A stretch of 64,000 bases of DNA from Hyunsoonleella aquatilis (GCF_014270105.1 NZ_JACNMF010000001.1:985560-1049559), one strand, 5' to 3'. Shown: positions 1 through 8,994, counted from the first letter of the stretch. The notes: a model not told the origin generated them from the sequence alone. Numbers and translations: made by a program.

Positions 1-501
1 CATAACTTCAAACAGTGCGGCCTGGGTTTTGGCCGGAGCTCGGTTGATTTCGTCAATCAAAATCATATTCGAAAAAATAGGGCCTTTTTTAAACTCGAAT
101 TCCGAGTCTTTTAAGTTGAAGACCGATGTCCCCAAAATATCGCTTGGCATCAAATCAGGGGTAAACTGAATCCGGCTAAACCCAACGCTCAAGGATTTTG
201 CCAACAATTTTGCGGTAACCGTTTTTGCAACACCCGGAACACCCTCAATCAAAGAGTGCCCTTTAGCCAAAAGTGAGGCAATCAGCATATCCACCATATC
301 TTTTTGCCCAACAATCACTTTGCCCACTTCGGCCTTTATCTTGGCTACACTTTGTTGTAATTCTGATAAGTCCAGCCTATTTTGGAATTCTAAGTCTTTG
401 GTGTCATCTTTTAGGGCGCTGTCATCAATGGACGACACAACATCCTGTTCTGGTTTTGGCAGGTAGTCCTTATGTTCGTCTTTTGGTTTATTTTCCTCCA
501 T
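1..501 (-). CDS. MoxR-type AAA+ ATPase (C-terminal part beyond the window)
   Basis: The first 167 residues of a MoxR ATPase lie here; the reading frame runs out of the left edge of the window. The Walker A motif GVPGVAKT is at residues 87-94 and the Walker B motif ILIDEINRA at 147-155, in the context typical of MoxR. MoxR proteins are cytoplasmic chaperone-like ATPases that usually act with a DUF58/VWA-domain partner. The start is the ATG at 499-501, two bases after the stop of the upstream DUF4350 gene, so it is the fourth gene visible in a tight operon. About the first 45 residues are acidic and poorly structured, ahead of the AAA core. The family call is firm; the substrate is unknown. Confidence 0.93.
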   Translation of the reverse strand, partial: MEENKPKDEHKDYLPKPEQDVVSSIDDSALKDDTKDLEFQNRLDLSELQQSVAKIKAEVGKVIVGQKDMVDMLIASLLAKGHSLIEGVPGVAKTVTAKLLAKSLSVGFSRIQFTPDLMPSDILGTSVFNLKDSEFEFKKGPIFSNMILIDEINRAPAKTQAALFEVM

Positions 502-503
502 AA

Positions 504-1712
504 TTATTTCGAATAAAATGCTTCAATATGTTTGTTTAATGTAATTAGGTTTTGCTCAAAAAGTTCTTCTTTTGTGCGCAACCATTTGATATAGGTAATC
601 AATTGCTTGACGTCTTCGGTTTTTCTCCCTGCTTTTCCTGCTAACTTAACAATAAAATCGTCATCCAATTTGGAAGTGTCCAGATTAAAATCCGTTCTTA
701 TTTTTTCTAAAAAGTAAGTAATCTTTTTGTGAATCAGGTTGTTGTAATCTTTCGTATCTATGTATAGATTGGAAATGGTCTTTACAAAAGCAACTGTAGT
801 ATTCTGTAAGGGTTTGATAATCGGGATAATTCGCTGTCTGCGTTTCGCATTGAAAATCATAAATAGCAATGCGAAAATTAAGGCCGTGTACCATGCCCAT
901 CGAAAGGACAGTTGCTCCAAAAACCAACTTAAATTCGATTTTTCTTCCACATCGCCGGAATATGCGCTTTGTAGTTTGATGTAGGAATCAAAATAGATGT
1001 CATCGTCCGGCAAATAGGACAGTACGTTTTCCACATATTCGTATCGGTTTTCTTTCAGAATGTTATAATTGGTAAAAGCCTTGGGTTCCGTATGCAATAG
1101 AATTTTTCCATCCCCAAAATCCATTTGAATGAAATTGATACGTTTTTTGTCCGTTTTGGAATAGCCCAAAACACTAGTATTGGAGCTATCAATCCTAGAG
1201 AAAAAATAATCGCCCTCGTTTCTGTCGATACTACTTTCTGTTAGGTTTTTATATTCAAAAGACAGGTTTGAAATACTATCATTTTTGGGGTTGTATTCAA
1301 AATCAATATCGATATCTAAAGTATCATGAAGTGCCTGGGCATAGTAATAATCCGAAATAAAAAGGGTGTTGCCCGCATCTACAAATTCCAAAAGTTTATC
1401 CACCGAAAAACCGGTTAAATAATCCGAGTTTCCTATAATTATAAAATTGCCCTTGGCTTCGTGGTCACCATAACCATATTCTGAATTTGCGGTGAGATAA
1501 CTTGAGGGTTGATGGTACACTGTTCTTATTTTCGAATCTTCAAAAAGAATGGACAATTCGTTATAAAGTACACTTACCCCATAGGGTTTGTTGCTTCGTT
1601 CGTTAAAAGATTCTTCCCAATCCACAGTTTTGGTGCGCTTGATGCCCAAACCGAAAATGGCCGTAAAAATTACAGCAACAACAACCAATATAATGGGAAT
1701 TGCTTTCTTCAT
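504..1712 (-). CDS. DUF4350 domain membrane protein of the MoxR operon
   Basis: A 402-residue protein with an N-terminal membrane anchor or signal (residues about 4-24), a large extracytoplasmic domain, and a second membrane segment near residues 272-290 followed by a basic cytoplasmic tail. The central part contains an IIIGNSDYLTG-like stretch as in DUF4350 proteins, which resemble GATase/ABC-type IM-complex proteins. It starts directly at the stop of the DUF4129 gene and ends two bases before moxR. Such proteins are regular members of flavobacterial MoxR operons with DUF4129, SpoIIM-like and RDD proteins. The precise function is not known. Confidence 0.82.
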   Translation of the reverse strand: MKKAIPIILVVVAVIFTAIFGLGIKRTKTVDWEESFNERSNKPYGVSVLYNELSILFEDSKIRTVYHQPSSYLTANSEYGYGDHEAKGNFIIIGNSDYLTGFSVDKLLEFVDAGNTLFISDYYYAQALHDTLDIDIDFEYNPKNDSISNLSFEYKNLTESSIDRNEGDYFFSRIDSSNTSVLGYSKTDKKRINFIQMDFGDGKILLHTEPKAFTNYNILKENRYEYVENVLSYLPDDDIYFDSYIKLQSAYSGDVEEKSNLSWFLEQLSFRWAWYTALIFALLFMIFNAKRRQRIIPIIKPLQNTTVAFVKTISNLYIDTKDYNNLIHKKITYFLEKIRTDFNLDTSKLDDDFIVKLAGKAGRKTEDVKQLITYIKWLRTKEELFEQNLITLNKHIEAFYSK

Positions 1713-2438
1713 TTATCCAACTTCATTGATTAGTTTTGTGAAATTCTTCTTCGCCTTTTGGTATTGCGAATCGTCCAGACTGAATTTGCCATACCAGATA
1801 TAATTATAGAGATAGGAGGTATAGGCAAATGCTTGGCTAAATGGCTTTTCATGGAGCTCATTCAAATATTCCGAATTGGTTTTGTCGTCTTCAAATTTGA
1901 TGTGGTTTTTTATGCTGAGCATTTTTAGTACCAGTAGATAATAATAACGAATGGCTAATCGATAATCTTTGTTGGATTCAGCTTGATGGATAAGCGAATG
2001 GATGTCGGCATGTTCGATATTTTCGGAAGTAATATCCTGATATTGTTTCAGACTTCTATTGCGTTTTGAAGTGAACAATCCGGTGCCACCTTCGTTTAAC
2101 AGCACATAGGCCAAATACCCCACTGCCCCAAAGAGAATGAGGTAAAACAACCAACCCAAAGGCCCAAAATTAATGGTAAGTTCATCTTCATTATCACGCT
2201 CCTTTACCTTGACTTCACTGTTTTCGTAATCTTTATAATTTCCTGAACCATCTGGTGTTCGGTTAACAACTTTTTTGCCTTCGTAGTTGAATTTTTCACC
2301 GGAATATTTCTCCTTAAAATCTGAATCAAATACACGATGGACTTCAGGTTCCTGAGTAGGAGCCAAGCCAAATGAAGTGTGTTGAAAACTTAAAAAAAGC
2401 AACAAAAAACATAAGATATGTAGGGGCTTTTTAGTCAT
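1713..2438 (-). CDS. DUF4129 domain-containing membrane protein
   Basis: A 241-residue protein with an N-terminal signal peptide (LCFLLLFLSFQHTSFG), one membrane segment around residues 95-113 (GWLFYLILFGAVGYLAYVLL) and a C-terminal cytoplasmic helical domain with the IRYYYLLVLKML pattern of DUF4129. The C-terminal domain looks like a protein-interaction module. Stop and start codons abut those of both neighbours, so it is co-transcribed with the SpoIIM-like gene upstream and DUF4350/moxR downstream. The function is inferred from context only: part of a membrane complex served by the MoxR ATPase. Confidence 0.82.
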   Translation of the reverse strand: MTKKPLHILCFLLLFLSFQHTSFGLAPTQEPEVHRVFDSDFKEKYSGEKFNYEGKKVVNRTPDGSGNYKDYENSEVKVKERDNEDELTINFGPLGWLFYLILFGAVGYLAYVLLNEGGTGLFTSKRNRSLKQYQDITSENIEHADIHSLIHQAESNKDYRLAIRYYYLLVLKMLSIKNHIKFEDDKTNSEYLNELHEKPFSQAFAYTSYLYNYIWYGKFSLDDSQYQKAKKNFTKLINEVG

Positions 2439-3422
2439 TTATGCAAGTGCGAGGTCTGGGATTTGGGTAATCTGTTTTTGAACTTTATAAGGATATACCA
2501 AATAATAATAACTGATGAGGGATAAAGTGGATAAAATGATACCGACAGACAGCCAATTGGGCATACTATTGGAATATCTGGTGATAAAACCCTCCAAAAA
2601 CCCTGCGGAAAATGTAAACGGAAAAGTACTTATCAAAATTTTGATACCCGTTTTTGCACCCAGTTTAAAAGAAGTGTATCGCGAATACGTCCCTGGAAAC
2701 AGAATGCTTGCGCCCAAAATAAGACCCGCAGCACATTCGATAACAATGGCAAAAATTTCCATTGCACCGTGTATCCAAATGCCTCTAACGCTTTCCCAAA
2801 GTACGCCTTTTTCATAGAAGAAATATTGAAAAGAGCCTAGCATAATACAGTTTTTGAACATCACCCATAAGGTACCGAGGCCGCCAAAAACCCCTAAGAC
2901 AAATGCAATAATCCCCACTTTTAGATTGTTGATTGTGATGCCGATAAAACTACCCCAATTGCTACCGCTTTTATAAACCGCTACTGGGTCGCCCGCTTCA
3001 ATATTTTCCAAGGTCATGTTTACATATCGGTCGCCTAAAATAGAACGTACAAATTCGCCATCATTGGCTGCAGAAATGGCTCCGATAAATGTAAATGCAA
3101 AAAAAATGACAAAGGCCACATAAATAAATTTACGGTACTGGTAGCAGATCAAAGGCACTTCGGTTTTCCAAAAGCCAATAATCCTATTGGTGTCCTGCCG
3201 TTTGGTTTTGTAAATTTTTTGGAATGCTTTGGCTGCCAGTTGATTTAAATAGGTAATGACCTTGCTTTTAGGGTAATAGGTTTGCGCGTAAGCCAAATCA
3301 TTGACTACATGGATGTATTGCGAAGCGAGTTCGTCCGGGTCTTCAAAATCATTATTAAAAATAGCCCTCTCAAAACTCAGCCATTTTTCTTTATTTTGCT
3401 TGATAAATGCAACCTCTCTCAT
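2439..3422 (-). CDS. Stage II sporulation protein M (SpoIIM) family membrane protein
   Basis: A 327-residue polytopic protein. The first 90 residues are soluble and helical (MREVAFIKQNKEKWLSFERA), then come several membrane segments, including the characteristic GFLEGFITRY stretch near the end. In non-sporulating Bacteroidota this family sits beside RDD and DUF4129 genes in MoxR loci, and its role there is unknown. It is the first gene of the leftward operon. Its start codon lies only 23 bp from the start of the divergent RDD gene, so any promoter elements must overlap the two coding starts. Confidence 0.85.
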   Translation of the reverse strand: MREVAFIKQNKEKWLSFERAIFNNDFEDPDELASQYIHVVNDLAYAQTYYPKSKVITYLNQLAAKAFQKIYKTKRQDTNRIIGFWKTEVPLICYQYRKFIYVAFVIFFAFTFIGAISAANDGEFVRSILGDRYVNMTLENIEAGDPVAVYKSGSNWGSFIGITINNLKVGIIAFVLGVFGGLGTLWVMFKNCIMLGSFQYFFYEKGVLWESVRGIWIHGAMEIFAIVIECAAGLILGASILFPGTYSRYTSFKLGAKTGIKILISTFPFTFSAGFLEGFITRYSNSMPNWLSVGIILSTLSLISYYYLVYPYKVQKQITQIPDLALA

Positions 3423-3445
3423 TACAGGTTAAATTAAATTATAAA

Positions 3446-4165
3446 ATGTCAGAGTTACAAATTAACACGACGCAAAACGTAAAAATAAATTTTAGGGCTG
3501 CCGGAGTGGGGGAACGGCTGATTGCGTTTATCATCGATAATGCCATTAAAGTTGGCTATATGTTAATTTTGAACAAAGTTTTCGGCGTATTTGAGGGCAT
3601 GGACGAATGGTCTCAAATAGGCATAAATACTGTGTTAAGTTTCCCTGTGATGTTTTATACTTTGGCTTTGGAATCTTTTTTGGATGGACAGACCCTTGGT
3701 AAACGCGCGTTAAAAATAAGGGTGGTAAAACTTGATGGCTTTCAGGCCACCTTTTCGGATTATGTGGTGCGCTGGTTTTTTCGGATAGTGGATATTTATC
3801 TATTCGGAATTGGGTTTTTTGCCATCATTTTTAGCAAGAAACAGCAACGCATCGGCGATATGGCAGCAGGTACGGGAGTGATTGCCCTTAAAGACACTGT
3901 GAATATTAGCCACACTATTTTGGAACAGTTAAAAACCGATTATAAACCAACCTACCCCAATGTGATTAAGCTGTCTGACAACGATGCCAGAATCATAAAA
4001 GACACCTTTACCAGGGCGCGTGATGCAAAAGACTATAATACATTAATTAAACTAAGGGATAAATTGATTGAAGTAGTCGGTATAAAAGAGGTAAAACAGA
4101 AAAGTGATATAGAGTTTATCGATGTCATTTTAAAGGATTATAATTATTATACTCAGGATATGTAA
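3446..4165 (+). CDS. RDD family membrane protein
   Basis: A 239-residue protein from the ATG at 3446. An upstream in-frame ATG at 3407 would run into the divergent gene and add a tail atypical of the family. The RDD signature is visible as GERLIAFIIDNAIK near the N-terminus and GKRALKIRVVKLDG in the middle, with three to four membrane segments between residues about 25 and 150, then a soluble C-terminal helical tail of about 90 residues. RDD proteins are often linked to transport or ion homeostasis, but no substrate can be assigned. It is divergent to the SpoIIM/DUF4129/DUF4350/MoxR operon and probably belongs to the same system. Confidence 0.87.
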   Translation: MSELQINTTQNVKINFRAAGVGERLIAFIIDNAIKVGYMLILNKVFGVFEGMDEWSQIGINTVLSFPVMFYTLALESFLDGQTLGKRALKIRVVKLDGFQATFSDYVVRWFFRIVDIYLFGIGFFAIIFSKKQQRIGDMAAGTGVIALKDTVNISHTILEQLKTDYKPTYPNVIKLSDNDARIIKDTFTRARDAKDYNTLIKLRDKLIEVVGIKEVKQKSDIEFIDVILKDYNYYTQDM

Positions 4166-4170
4166 GCAGA

Positions 4171-4303
4171 GAACCGAATTTCGCCTGAGCGAAATTCGTG
4201 TGAATCGCTTACCCTGAGCGGAGTCGAAGGGTCTGGCAAGAACCGAATTGCTCCTGAACGAAATTTATGTGAAAAGTTTACCCTGAGCGCAGTCGAAGGG
4301 CTT
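4171..4303 (+). repeat. Tandem direct repeat, two units of about 66 bp, with CTGAGCG-AGTCGAAGGG cores
   Basis: Two adjacent units, 4171-4239 and 4240-4303, both begin GAACCGAATT and end in an ACCCTGAGCG-x-AGTCGAAGGG core (4211-4232 and 4280-4300). The core belongs to a dispersed intergenic family seen again at about 32420, 34421, 53790 and 55231. The second unit is followed by the hairpin ATCCCGCC-ttt-GGCGGGAT (4304-4322). The array fills the gap between the RDD and TRIC-like genes. Confidence 0.8.
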
Positions 4304-4340
4304 ATCCCGCCTTTGGCGGGATCTCAATCAATCAAAATTT

Positions 4341-4955
4341 ATGTTCTACACACTAGACATATTAGGAACCATTGCCTTTGCTATTTCAGGTGTTTTGGTT
4401 GCTATCCATAAAAAAATGGATCTGTTTGGCATTTTGATCATCGCATTCGTTACGGCCGTTGGAGGAGGCACGCTTCGCGATTTATTAATAGGAAATACCC
4501 CCGTTAGTTGGATGCGCGATATTACCTATACCTACGTGATTTTGGTGTCGGCCGTATTTGCGATTATCTTCAGAAATAAAATCAATTATTTAAGAACCTC
4601 GCTGTTTTTGTTCGATACCATTGGCATCGGCTTATATACCGTTGTGGGAATTCAAAAAGGGTTAAATGCAGAATTACACCCCGTCATCTGCATCGCTTTA
4701 GGCACGATAACCGCTAGTTTTGGTGGCGTTATCCGAGATATATTGTGCAATGAGATTCCCGTTATTTTCAGAAAGGAAATTTATGCTACGGCTTGCATTT
4801 TAGGGGGCATCATCTATTTTGTATTGAGCCAATTCCCGATTAAAAGTGATATCGTTTTTATCATTGCAGGTGTTGTGGTCATCGTTATTCGATTGTTGGC
4901 CGTAAAGTTTAAGATTGCCCTTCCGTCGATTTATTCGAAGAAAAATGAGGTATGA
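4341..4955 (+). CDS. Trimeric intracellular cation (TRIC) channel family protein (UPF0126/YicG-like)
   Basis: A 204-residue integral membrane protein with about seven membrane segments built as two similar halves. Each half carries a glycine-rich GGGTLRDLL / GGVIRDIL motif (near residues 40 and 130), which is diagnostic of the TRIC/UPF0126 family. Bacterial members form homotrimeric cation-permeable channels; substrate and physiology here are unknown. It is a monocistronic-looking gene preceded by the tandem repeat array and followed by about 140 bp with no recognisable element before the convergent cyclophilin gene. Confidence 0.88.
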   Translation: MFYTLDILGTIAFAISGVLVAIHKKMDLFGILIIAFVTAVGGGTLRDLLIGNTPVSWMRDITYTYVILVSAVFAIIFRNKINYLRTSLFLFDTIGIGLYTVVGIQKGLNAELHPVICIALGTITASFGGVIRDILCNEIPVIFRKEIYATACILGGIIYFVLSQFPIKSDIVFIIAGVVVIVIRLLAVKFKIALPSIYSKKNEV

Positions 4956-5094
4956 AGCACGAAGATAGAAGCATGTAGCGAAAGAACGAAGCAATAATGT
5001 AGTGTTATTAGTTCTTTGTTATTACTAAGAAAACCCTTAGCGCCTTAGCGACTTTGCGAGAAAACTTCGGTCATCCGTCACCTGTCATCTATCC

Positions 5095-5805
5095 TCACTC
5101 AATAATTTCCACATTCCTAATATAGATATTTCTTAAAGGCCAATCGGCTTCATCGGTTTTAACCCCGGCAATTTTATCAATCACTTCCATGCCTTTGGTA
5201 ACCCGCCCAAAAATGGTATAATCGCCATCCAAAAAGTAAGCTCCAGGAGTTTGCTGTACAATGAAAAACTCATAGGGCGAGGCCAGTTTATGTGGGTTGT
5301 CTATTTCACTACTAGGCATAGAAATGACCCCTCTGTCGTGTTTAAACCCTCTGTTGGTATCCTTTGGGAGCAGATATTTTCCAATCTTTCTCCGCTTTCT
5401 GGCTGTTTTTTTGTCATCGCTATTGCCTGCCTGCACCATAAAATTATCGATAACGCGGTAAAACTGTGTGTTATTGAAATATTTACGCTTGGTCAAATAA
5501 ATAAAATTTGCTCTGTGGAATTTGGTTTCGTTGAACAACAAGATTTCAATATCCCCAAAATCGGTAGTCATCCGCACTTTGTTTTCCCTATGTTCCTTTT
5601 CATATTGCAGAAAAAACTCCATTGCGTTTTTGGTATCTAAAACAGGGAATTCAGGTTCTTTTGTTTTTTTGGACTTTGTTTTGGGTGTTTCAATATTTTC
5701 TTTAGGGGCCTTTTCGATATATACCGGATTCGACTTTTTCTGGGATTGCTTATCTTCACAATTCAGAAACAAAAAGAAAAAGCTCAAAAAGAGGATTGCC
5801 CGCAT
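5095..5805 (-). CDS. Peptidyl-prolyl cis-trans isomerase, cyclophilin type, lipoprotein
   Basis: A 236-residue lipoprotein with the lipobox LFLNC (Cys16), a charged linker, and a cyclophilin domain from about residue 77 (VRMTTDFGDIEILL) to the end, including FYRVIDNFMVQAG. It would catalyse proline isomerisation in the periplasm. The domain keeps the FYRV and VQAG hallmarks. Its start codon (5803-5805) is only 5 bp from the start codon of the divergent Nudix gene, so its promoter must lie inside that gene or be shared. Confidence 0.9.
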   Translation of the reverse strand: MRAILFLSFFFLFLNCEDKQSQKKSNPVYIEKAPKENIETPKTKSKKTKEPEFPVLDTKNAMEFFLQYEKEHRENKVRMTTDFGDIEILLFNETKFHRANFIYLTKRKYFNNTQFYRVIDNFMVQAGNSDDKKTARKRRKIGKYLLPKDTNRGFKHDRGVISMPSSEIDNPHKLASPYEFFIVQQTPGAYFLDGDYTIFGRVTKGMEVIDKIAGVKTDEADWPLRNIYIRNVEIIE

Positions 5806-5810
5806 ATACT

Positions 5811-6452
5811 ATGGATTTTGATGATTTTTTAAAACTGCTTTCAAAAATAAAAAATATACCACTACCTGCCGAAACATCCCATTTTAAAATGATGCCACCA
5901 TTTCGCAGGGAACTGATGAAACGGCAGGAAAAAGCCATAAAAAGCGCAAAACAAGCAGGGGTAATGGCCTTGTTTTATCCCAAGGACGACAATAAAACCC
6001 ATTTTATTTTAATCCTGAGAAACACCTATAAAGGAGTGCATTCGGCCCAGGTATCATTTCCTGGAGGCAAATTGGAAAAAGGCGACAAAAGTTTGGAATA
6101 CACGGCGGTTAGAGAAACTTTTGAAGAAGTTGGCGTGCCAGAAAAGGATATTGAAGTCATTAAACCTATTTCGCAAGTTTATATCCCACCGAGTAATTTT
6201 TATGTACAGCCCTTTATTGGGATTTCAAAAAATAGGCCTAAATTTATAAAGGAGGAGGCCGAGGTAGAACAATTGATTGAAGTGGAATTAACCGATTTGC
6301 TCAACGCATCAAGTTTAGCAATGAAAAGAGTAACAGCTTCTTATAAAATTGATATTGAAGTACCTGCATTTAAATTGAACGGCTTTACGGTATGGGGAGC
6401 CACGGCCATGATGCTCAGCGAAATCAAGGATCTGCTCCAAAGCTATGAATAG
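5811..6452 (+). CDS. CoA pyrophosphatase, Nudix hydrolase (NudL-like)
   Basis: A 213-residue cytoplasmic hydrolase from the ATG at 5811 (MDFDDFLKLL). An ATG 15 bp upstream would overlap the divergent cyclophilin start. The Nudix box is complete at residues about 85-107 (GGKLEKGD then RETFEEVGV) and is preceded by the QVSFPGG element that marks the CoA-cleaving UPF0035 subgroup. The expected reaction is hydrolysis of CoA or acyl-CoA to phosphopantetheine and 3',5'-ADP. The next gene, an acyltransferase, follows after 46 bp and may be co-transcribed. Confidence 0.9.
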   Translation: MDFDDFLKLLSKIKNIPLPAETSHFKMMPPFRRELMKRQEKAIKSAKQAGVMALFYPKDDNKTHFILILRNTYKGVHSAQVSFPGGKLEKGDKSLEYTAVRETFEEVGVPEKDIEVIKPISQVYIPPSNFYVQPFIGISKNRPKFIKEEAEVEQLIEVELTDLLNASSLAMKRVTASYKIDIEVPAFKLNGFTVWGATAMMLSEIKDLLQSYE

Positions 6453-6498
6453 CCGTTGGATTTGTTAACTTTGCCCCACCAACCAGACCAAAAAATAT

Positions 6499-7308
6499 AT
6501 GGGACTATTTAAAAGAAATCCTTTTGGACACATATTGTTTCTGAAAAAATGGCTCATCCGAATTATGGGTGCGATGACCCATAGGCGTTTTCGTGGCTTT
6601 AACGAACTTCAGATAGACGGTTCCGAAATCATAAAGGACTTGCCTGATACAAATGTACTGTTCATTTCTAACCACCAGACTTATTTTGCCGATGTGGTGG
6701 CCATGTTTCATGTGTTTAATGCTAGTTTAAGTGGTAGGGGAGATTCGATCAAAAATATCGGCTACTTGTGGAATCCCAAACTCAATATCTATTACGTGGC
6801 GGCAAAAGAAACTATGAAAGCTGGCTTTTTACCGAAATTGTTGGCCTACGCGGGTTCGATAAGTATCGAGCGTACGTGGCGAGCAGAGGGCAAGGATGTA
6901 AACCGTCAGGTTCGTATGAGTGATATTTCCAATATAGGCATTGCGTTGGAAGATGGTTGGGTTATTACTTTCCCGCAAGGGACAACTACACCGTTTAAGC
7001 CTATTAGAAAAGGTACGGCACATATCATCAAACGCTATAAACCCATTGTTGTACCTATTGTCATTGATGGTTTCCGTCGCTCTTTTGACAAAAAGGGCAT
7101 ACGTGTGAAAAAGAAAAATATCCTTCAGACAATGGAAATCAAGCAACCGTTAGAGATTGATTACGACAACGAGACTACGGAAGAAATCGTCAAAAAAATT
7201 GAGTTCGCTATTGAGCAACATCCTTCATTTTTAAAAGTTATTCCGCAGGCCGAAATTGAGGCTCAGGAGGCATTGAATAAAAAGCGACATTGGAAGGTTG
7301 AGGATTAA
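6499..7308 (+). CDS. PlsC-like 1-acyl-glycerol-3-phosphate acyltransferase family protein
   Basis: A 269-residue acyltransferase of the LPLAT superfamily. Motif I reads NHQTYFAD (residues 58-65), which gives H-X5-D rather than the canonical H-X4-D. Motif III is FPQGTTTP (about 158-165) in place of the common FPEGTRS. It probably acylates lysophospholipid or a related lipid at the inner face of the membrane. The two motif variants are consistent with a divergent Bacteroidota subfamily and leave the acceptor uncertain. It lies 46 bp after the CoA pyrophosphatase gene. Confidence 0.82.
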   Translation: MGLFKRNPFGHILFLKKWLIRIMGAMTHRRFRGFNELQIDGSEIIKDLPDTNVLFISNHQTYFADVVAMFHVFNASLSGRGDSIKNIGYLWNPKLNIYYVAAKETMKAGFLPKLLAYAGSISIERTWRAEGKDVNRQVRMSDISNIGIALEDGWVITFPQGTTTPFKPIRKGTAHIIKRYKPIVVPIVIDGFRRSFDKKGIRVKKKNILQTMEIKQPLEIDYDNETTEEIVKKIEFAIEQHPSFLKVIPQAEIEAQEALNKKRHWKVED

Positions 7309-7517
7309 AACCGCACAATTAAATAATAGATAAGCTGCCAGTGCCCTAGTACAACTTATCTGCTCTTCCTGATATTTTCATATTATTTTGATTGACAATA
7401 ATTTAACAATTAATTTCGTTAAATTAGTACCCTAAAAATTGCTATACAGCCGTTTGTACCAACTTCTTTTTCAAGATTTGCAACAACGATGGATGGCAGC
7501 ACCAAATCTAAAATGCT
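7309..7517. other. Intergenic region, AT-rich, no recognised element
   Basis: These 209 bases before the sugar dehydrogenase gene are AT-rich. I could not identify a hairpin terminator with a T-run or a convincing TTG/TAnnTTTG promoter pair. Confidence 0.4.
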
Positions 7518-8975
7518 ATGAAAAATCGTAACACCTTAATAATTGCGGTATTACATCTTTTTATCCTCGCTTTGATTTTGAGTTGTTCGGAATCAACAGA
7601 ATCCAATACTCAAAATGAAGTAGAAGAGGAGGAACAAGAAATGGCCGATTTAGCAAAAGCGGCCCTAAACTACACCAACCATTGCGGTGGTTGTCACGGG
7701 CAAAAGTTTGAGTCTTTTATTGAAAGGGATTGGACCTATGGCAGTACCTCCGGGGACATCGCAAACTCCATCACTAATGGCTATGAATCCAACGGCATGC
7801 CTTCTTATGAAAGTGCATTTACGGCCCAAGAAATAAAAGATTTGGCCGATTACATCCTTCAAGAAATTGAGGGGAAAACCAAGGCCGATATTGAAACAGA
7901 AAATCCGAACCTTTCAGGAATAATAACTTCTGAAGACCTCGATTTTAGATTAGAAACCATAACAAATCAAATCGCGGGTATCCCTTGGGGTATAGTGCAA
8001 TTGCCAAATGGCGACTTTTTAGTCACCCAGCGCGAGGGCAAACTGTTCCGGGTAACGAACAACGGCACAATTACCGAAATCAGTGGTGTACCCAATGTGG
8101 TGGCTCAAGGTCAGGGCGGTTTGCTGGATGTAACGTTGCATCCCGATTTCGAAAACAATTCCTATGTGTATTTGTCCTACTCCAGCCCAAATCCTAATAA
8201 TGCCAATCAAAAAACGACGGCAGTAGCCCGCGGGCGATTGTCCGGCAATACCATGGAGGCCACCAGCGAGATTTTTACGGCATCACCATACCTCACCACA
8301 ACCAATCATTACGGCTCCAGGTTGGTATTTGATAACGAAGGATATCTTTATGTTTCCGTCGGTGATCGTGGGAATCGGGACACCTATCCGCAACTATTAA
8401 ACAACGACGTTGGCAAAATTCACAGGATTATGGATGACGGCACCATCCCAACCGATAATCCATTTTACAATATGCAGGATCACGAATGGTCCGTTTTCGG
8501 TTATGGGGTTAGAAACCCGCAAGGGCTGGCCAAACACCCAGTTACCGGTGCCATTTGGGAAGGCGAACACGGCCCGCGAGGGGGCGACGAAATAAATATC
8601 GTAGGCTCAGGAAACAATTATGGCTGGCCCGTCATTACCTACGGCATCAATTACAACGGCACCCCAATTACCGACCAAACCGCTATGGCGGGCATGGAGC
8701 AACCCATTCATTATTGGGTGCCATCCATTGCGCCCTGTGGCATGGATTTTATGTCCGGCAATTTTTACGGCAGTTGGCAAAGCGATTTGTTTGTGGGCTC
8801 CCTAAAGTTTAGGTACCTGCACCGTCTTAAAATGAACGGCAACACCGTGGTGGGCCACGAAGAACTGTTGGATGATATCGGTCGTGTACGCGATGTGCAC
8901 ATGGGCAATGATGGTTATCTGTATATTTTGGTGGAAGGTCCTGGCAGGCTCATTCGGCTTGTGCCAGAGCAGTAG
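7518..8975 (+). CDS. Cytochrome c-PQQ-dependent sugar dehydrogenase fusion lipoprotein
   Basis: A 485-residue exported lipoprotein (lipobox around Cys23 in LALILSCSES). A short acidic linker leads to a cytochrome c domain with the heme motif CGGCH at residues 56-60 and a likely distal Met in NGMPSY. From about residue 140 a soluble glucose/sorbosone dehydrogenase beta-propeller follows, with typical stretches such as GLLDVTLHPDF, GDRGNRDT and WEGEHGPRGGDE. It would oxidise aldose-type sugars in the periplasm and pass electrons to the fused heme. The gene appears monocistronic; an interspersed repeat and a bidirectional terminator follow it. PQQ dependence is inferred from the family. Confidence 0.9.
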   Translation: MKNRNTLIIAVLHLFILALILSCSESTESNTQNEVEEEEQEMADLAKAALNYTNHCGGCHGQKFESFIERDWTYGSTSGDIANSITNGYESNGMPSYESAFTAQEIKDLADYILQEIEGKTKADIETENPNLSGIITSEDLDFRLETITNQIAGIPWGIVQLPNGDFLVTQREGKLFRVTNNGTITEISGVPNVVAQGQGGLLDVTLHPDFENNSYVYLSYSSPNPNNANQKTTAVARGRLSGNTMEATSEIFTASPYLTTTNHYGSRLVFDNEGYLYVSVGDRGNRDTYPQLLNNDVGKIHRIMDDGTIPTDNPFYNMQDHEWSVFGYGVRNPQGLAKHPVTGAIWEGEHGPRGGDEINIVGSGNNYGWPVITYGINYNGTPITDQTAMAGMEQPIHYWVPSIAPCGMDFMSGNFYGSWQSDLFVGSLKFRYLHRLKMNGNTVVGHEELLDDIGRVRDVHMGNDGYLYILVEGPGRLIRLVPEQ

Positions 8976-8994
8976 CGGTCATGGATTATGATTT

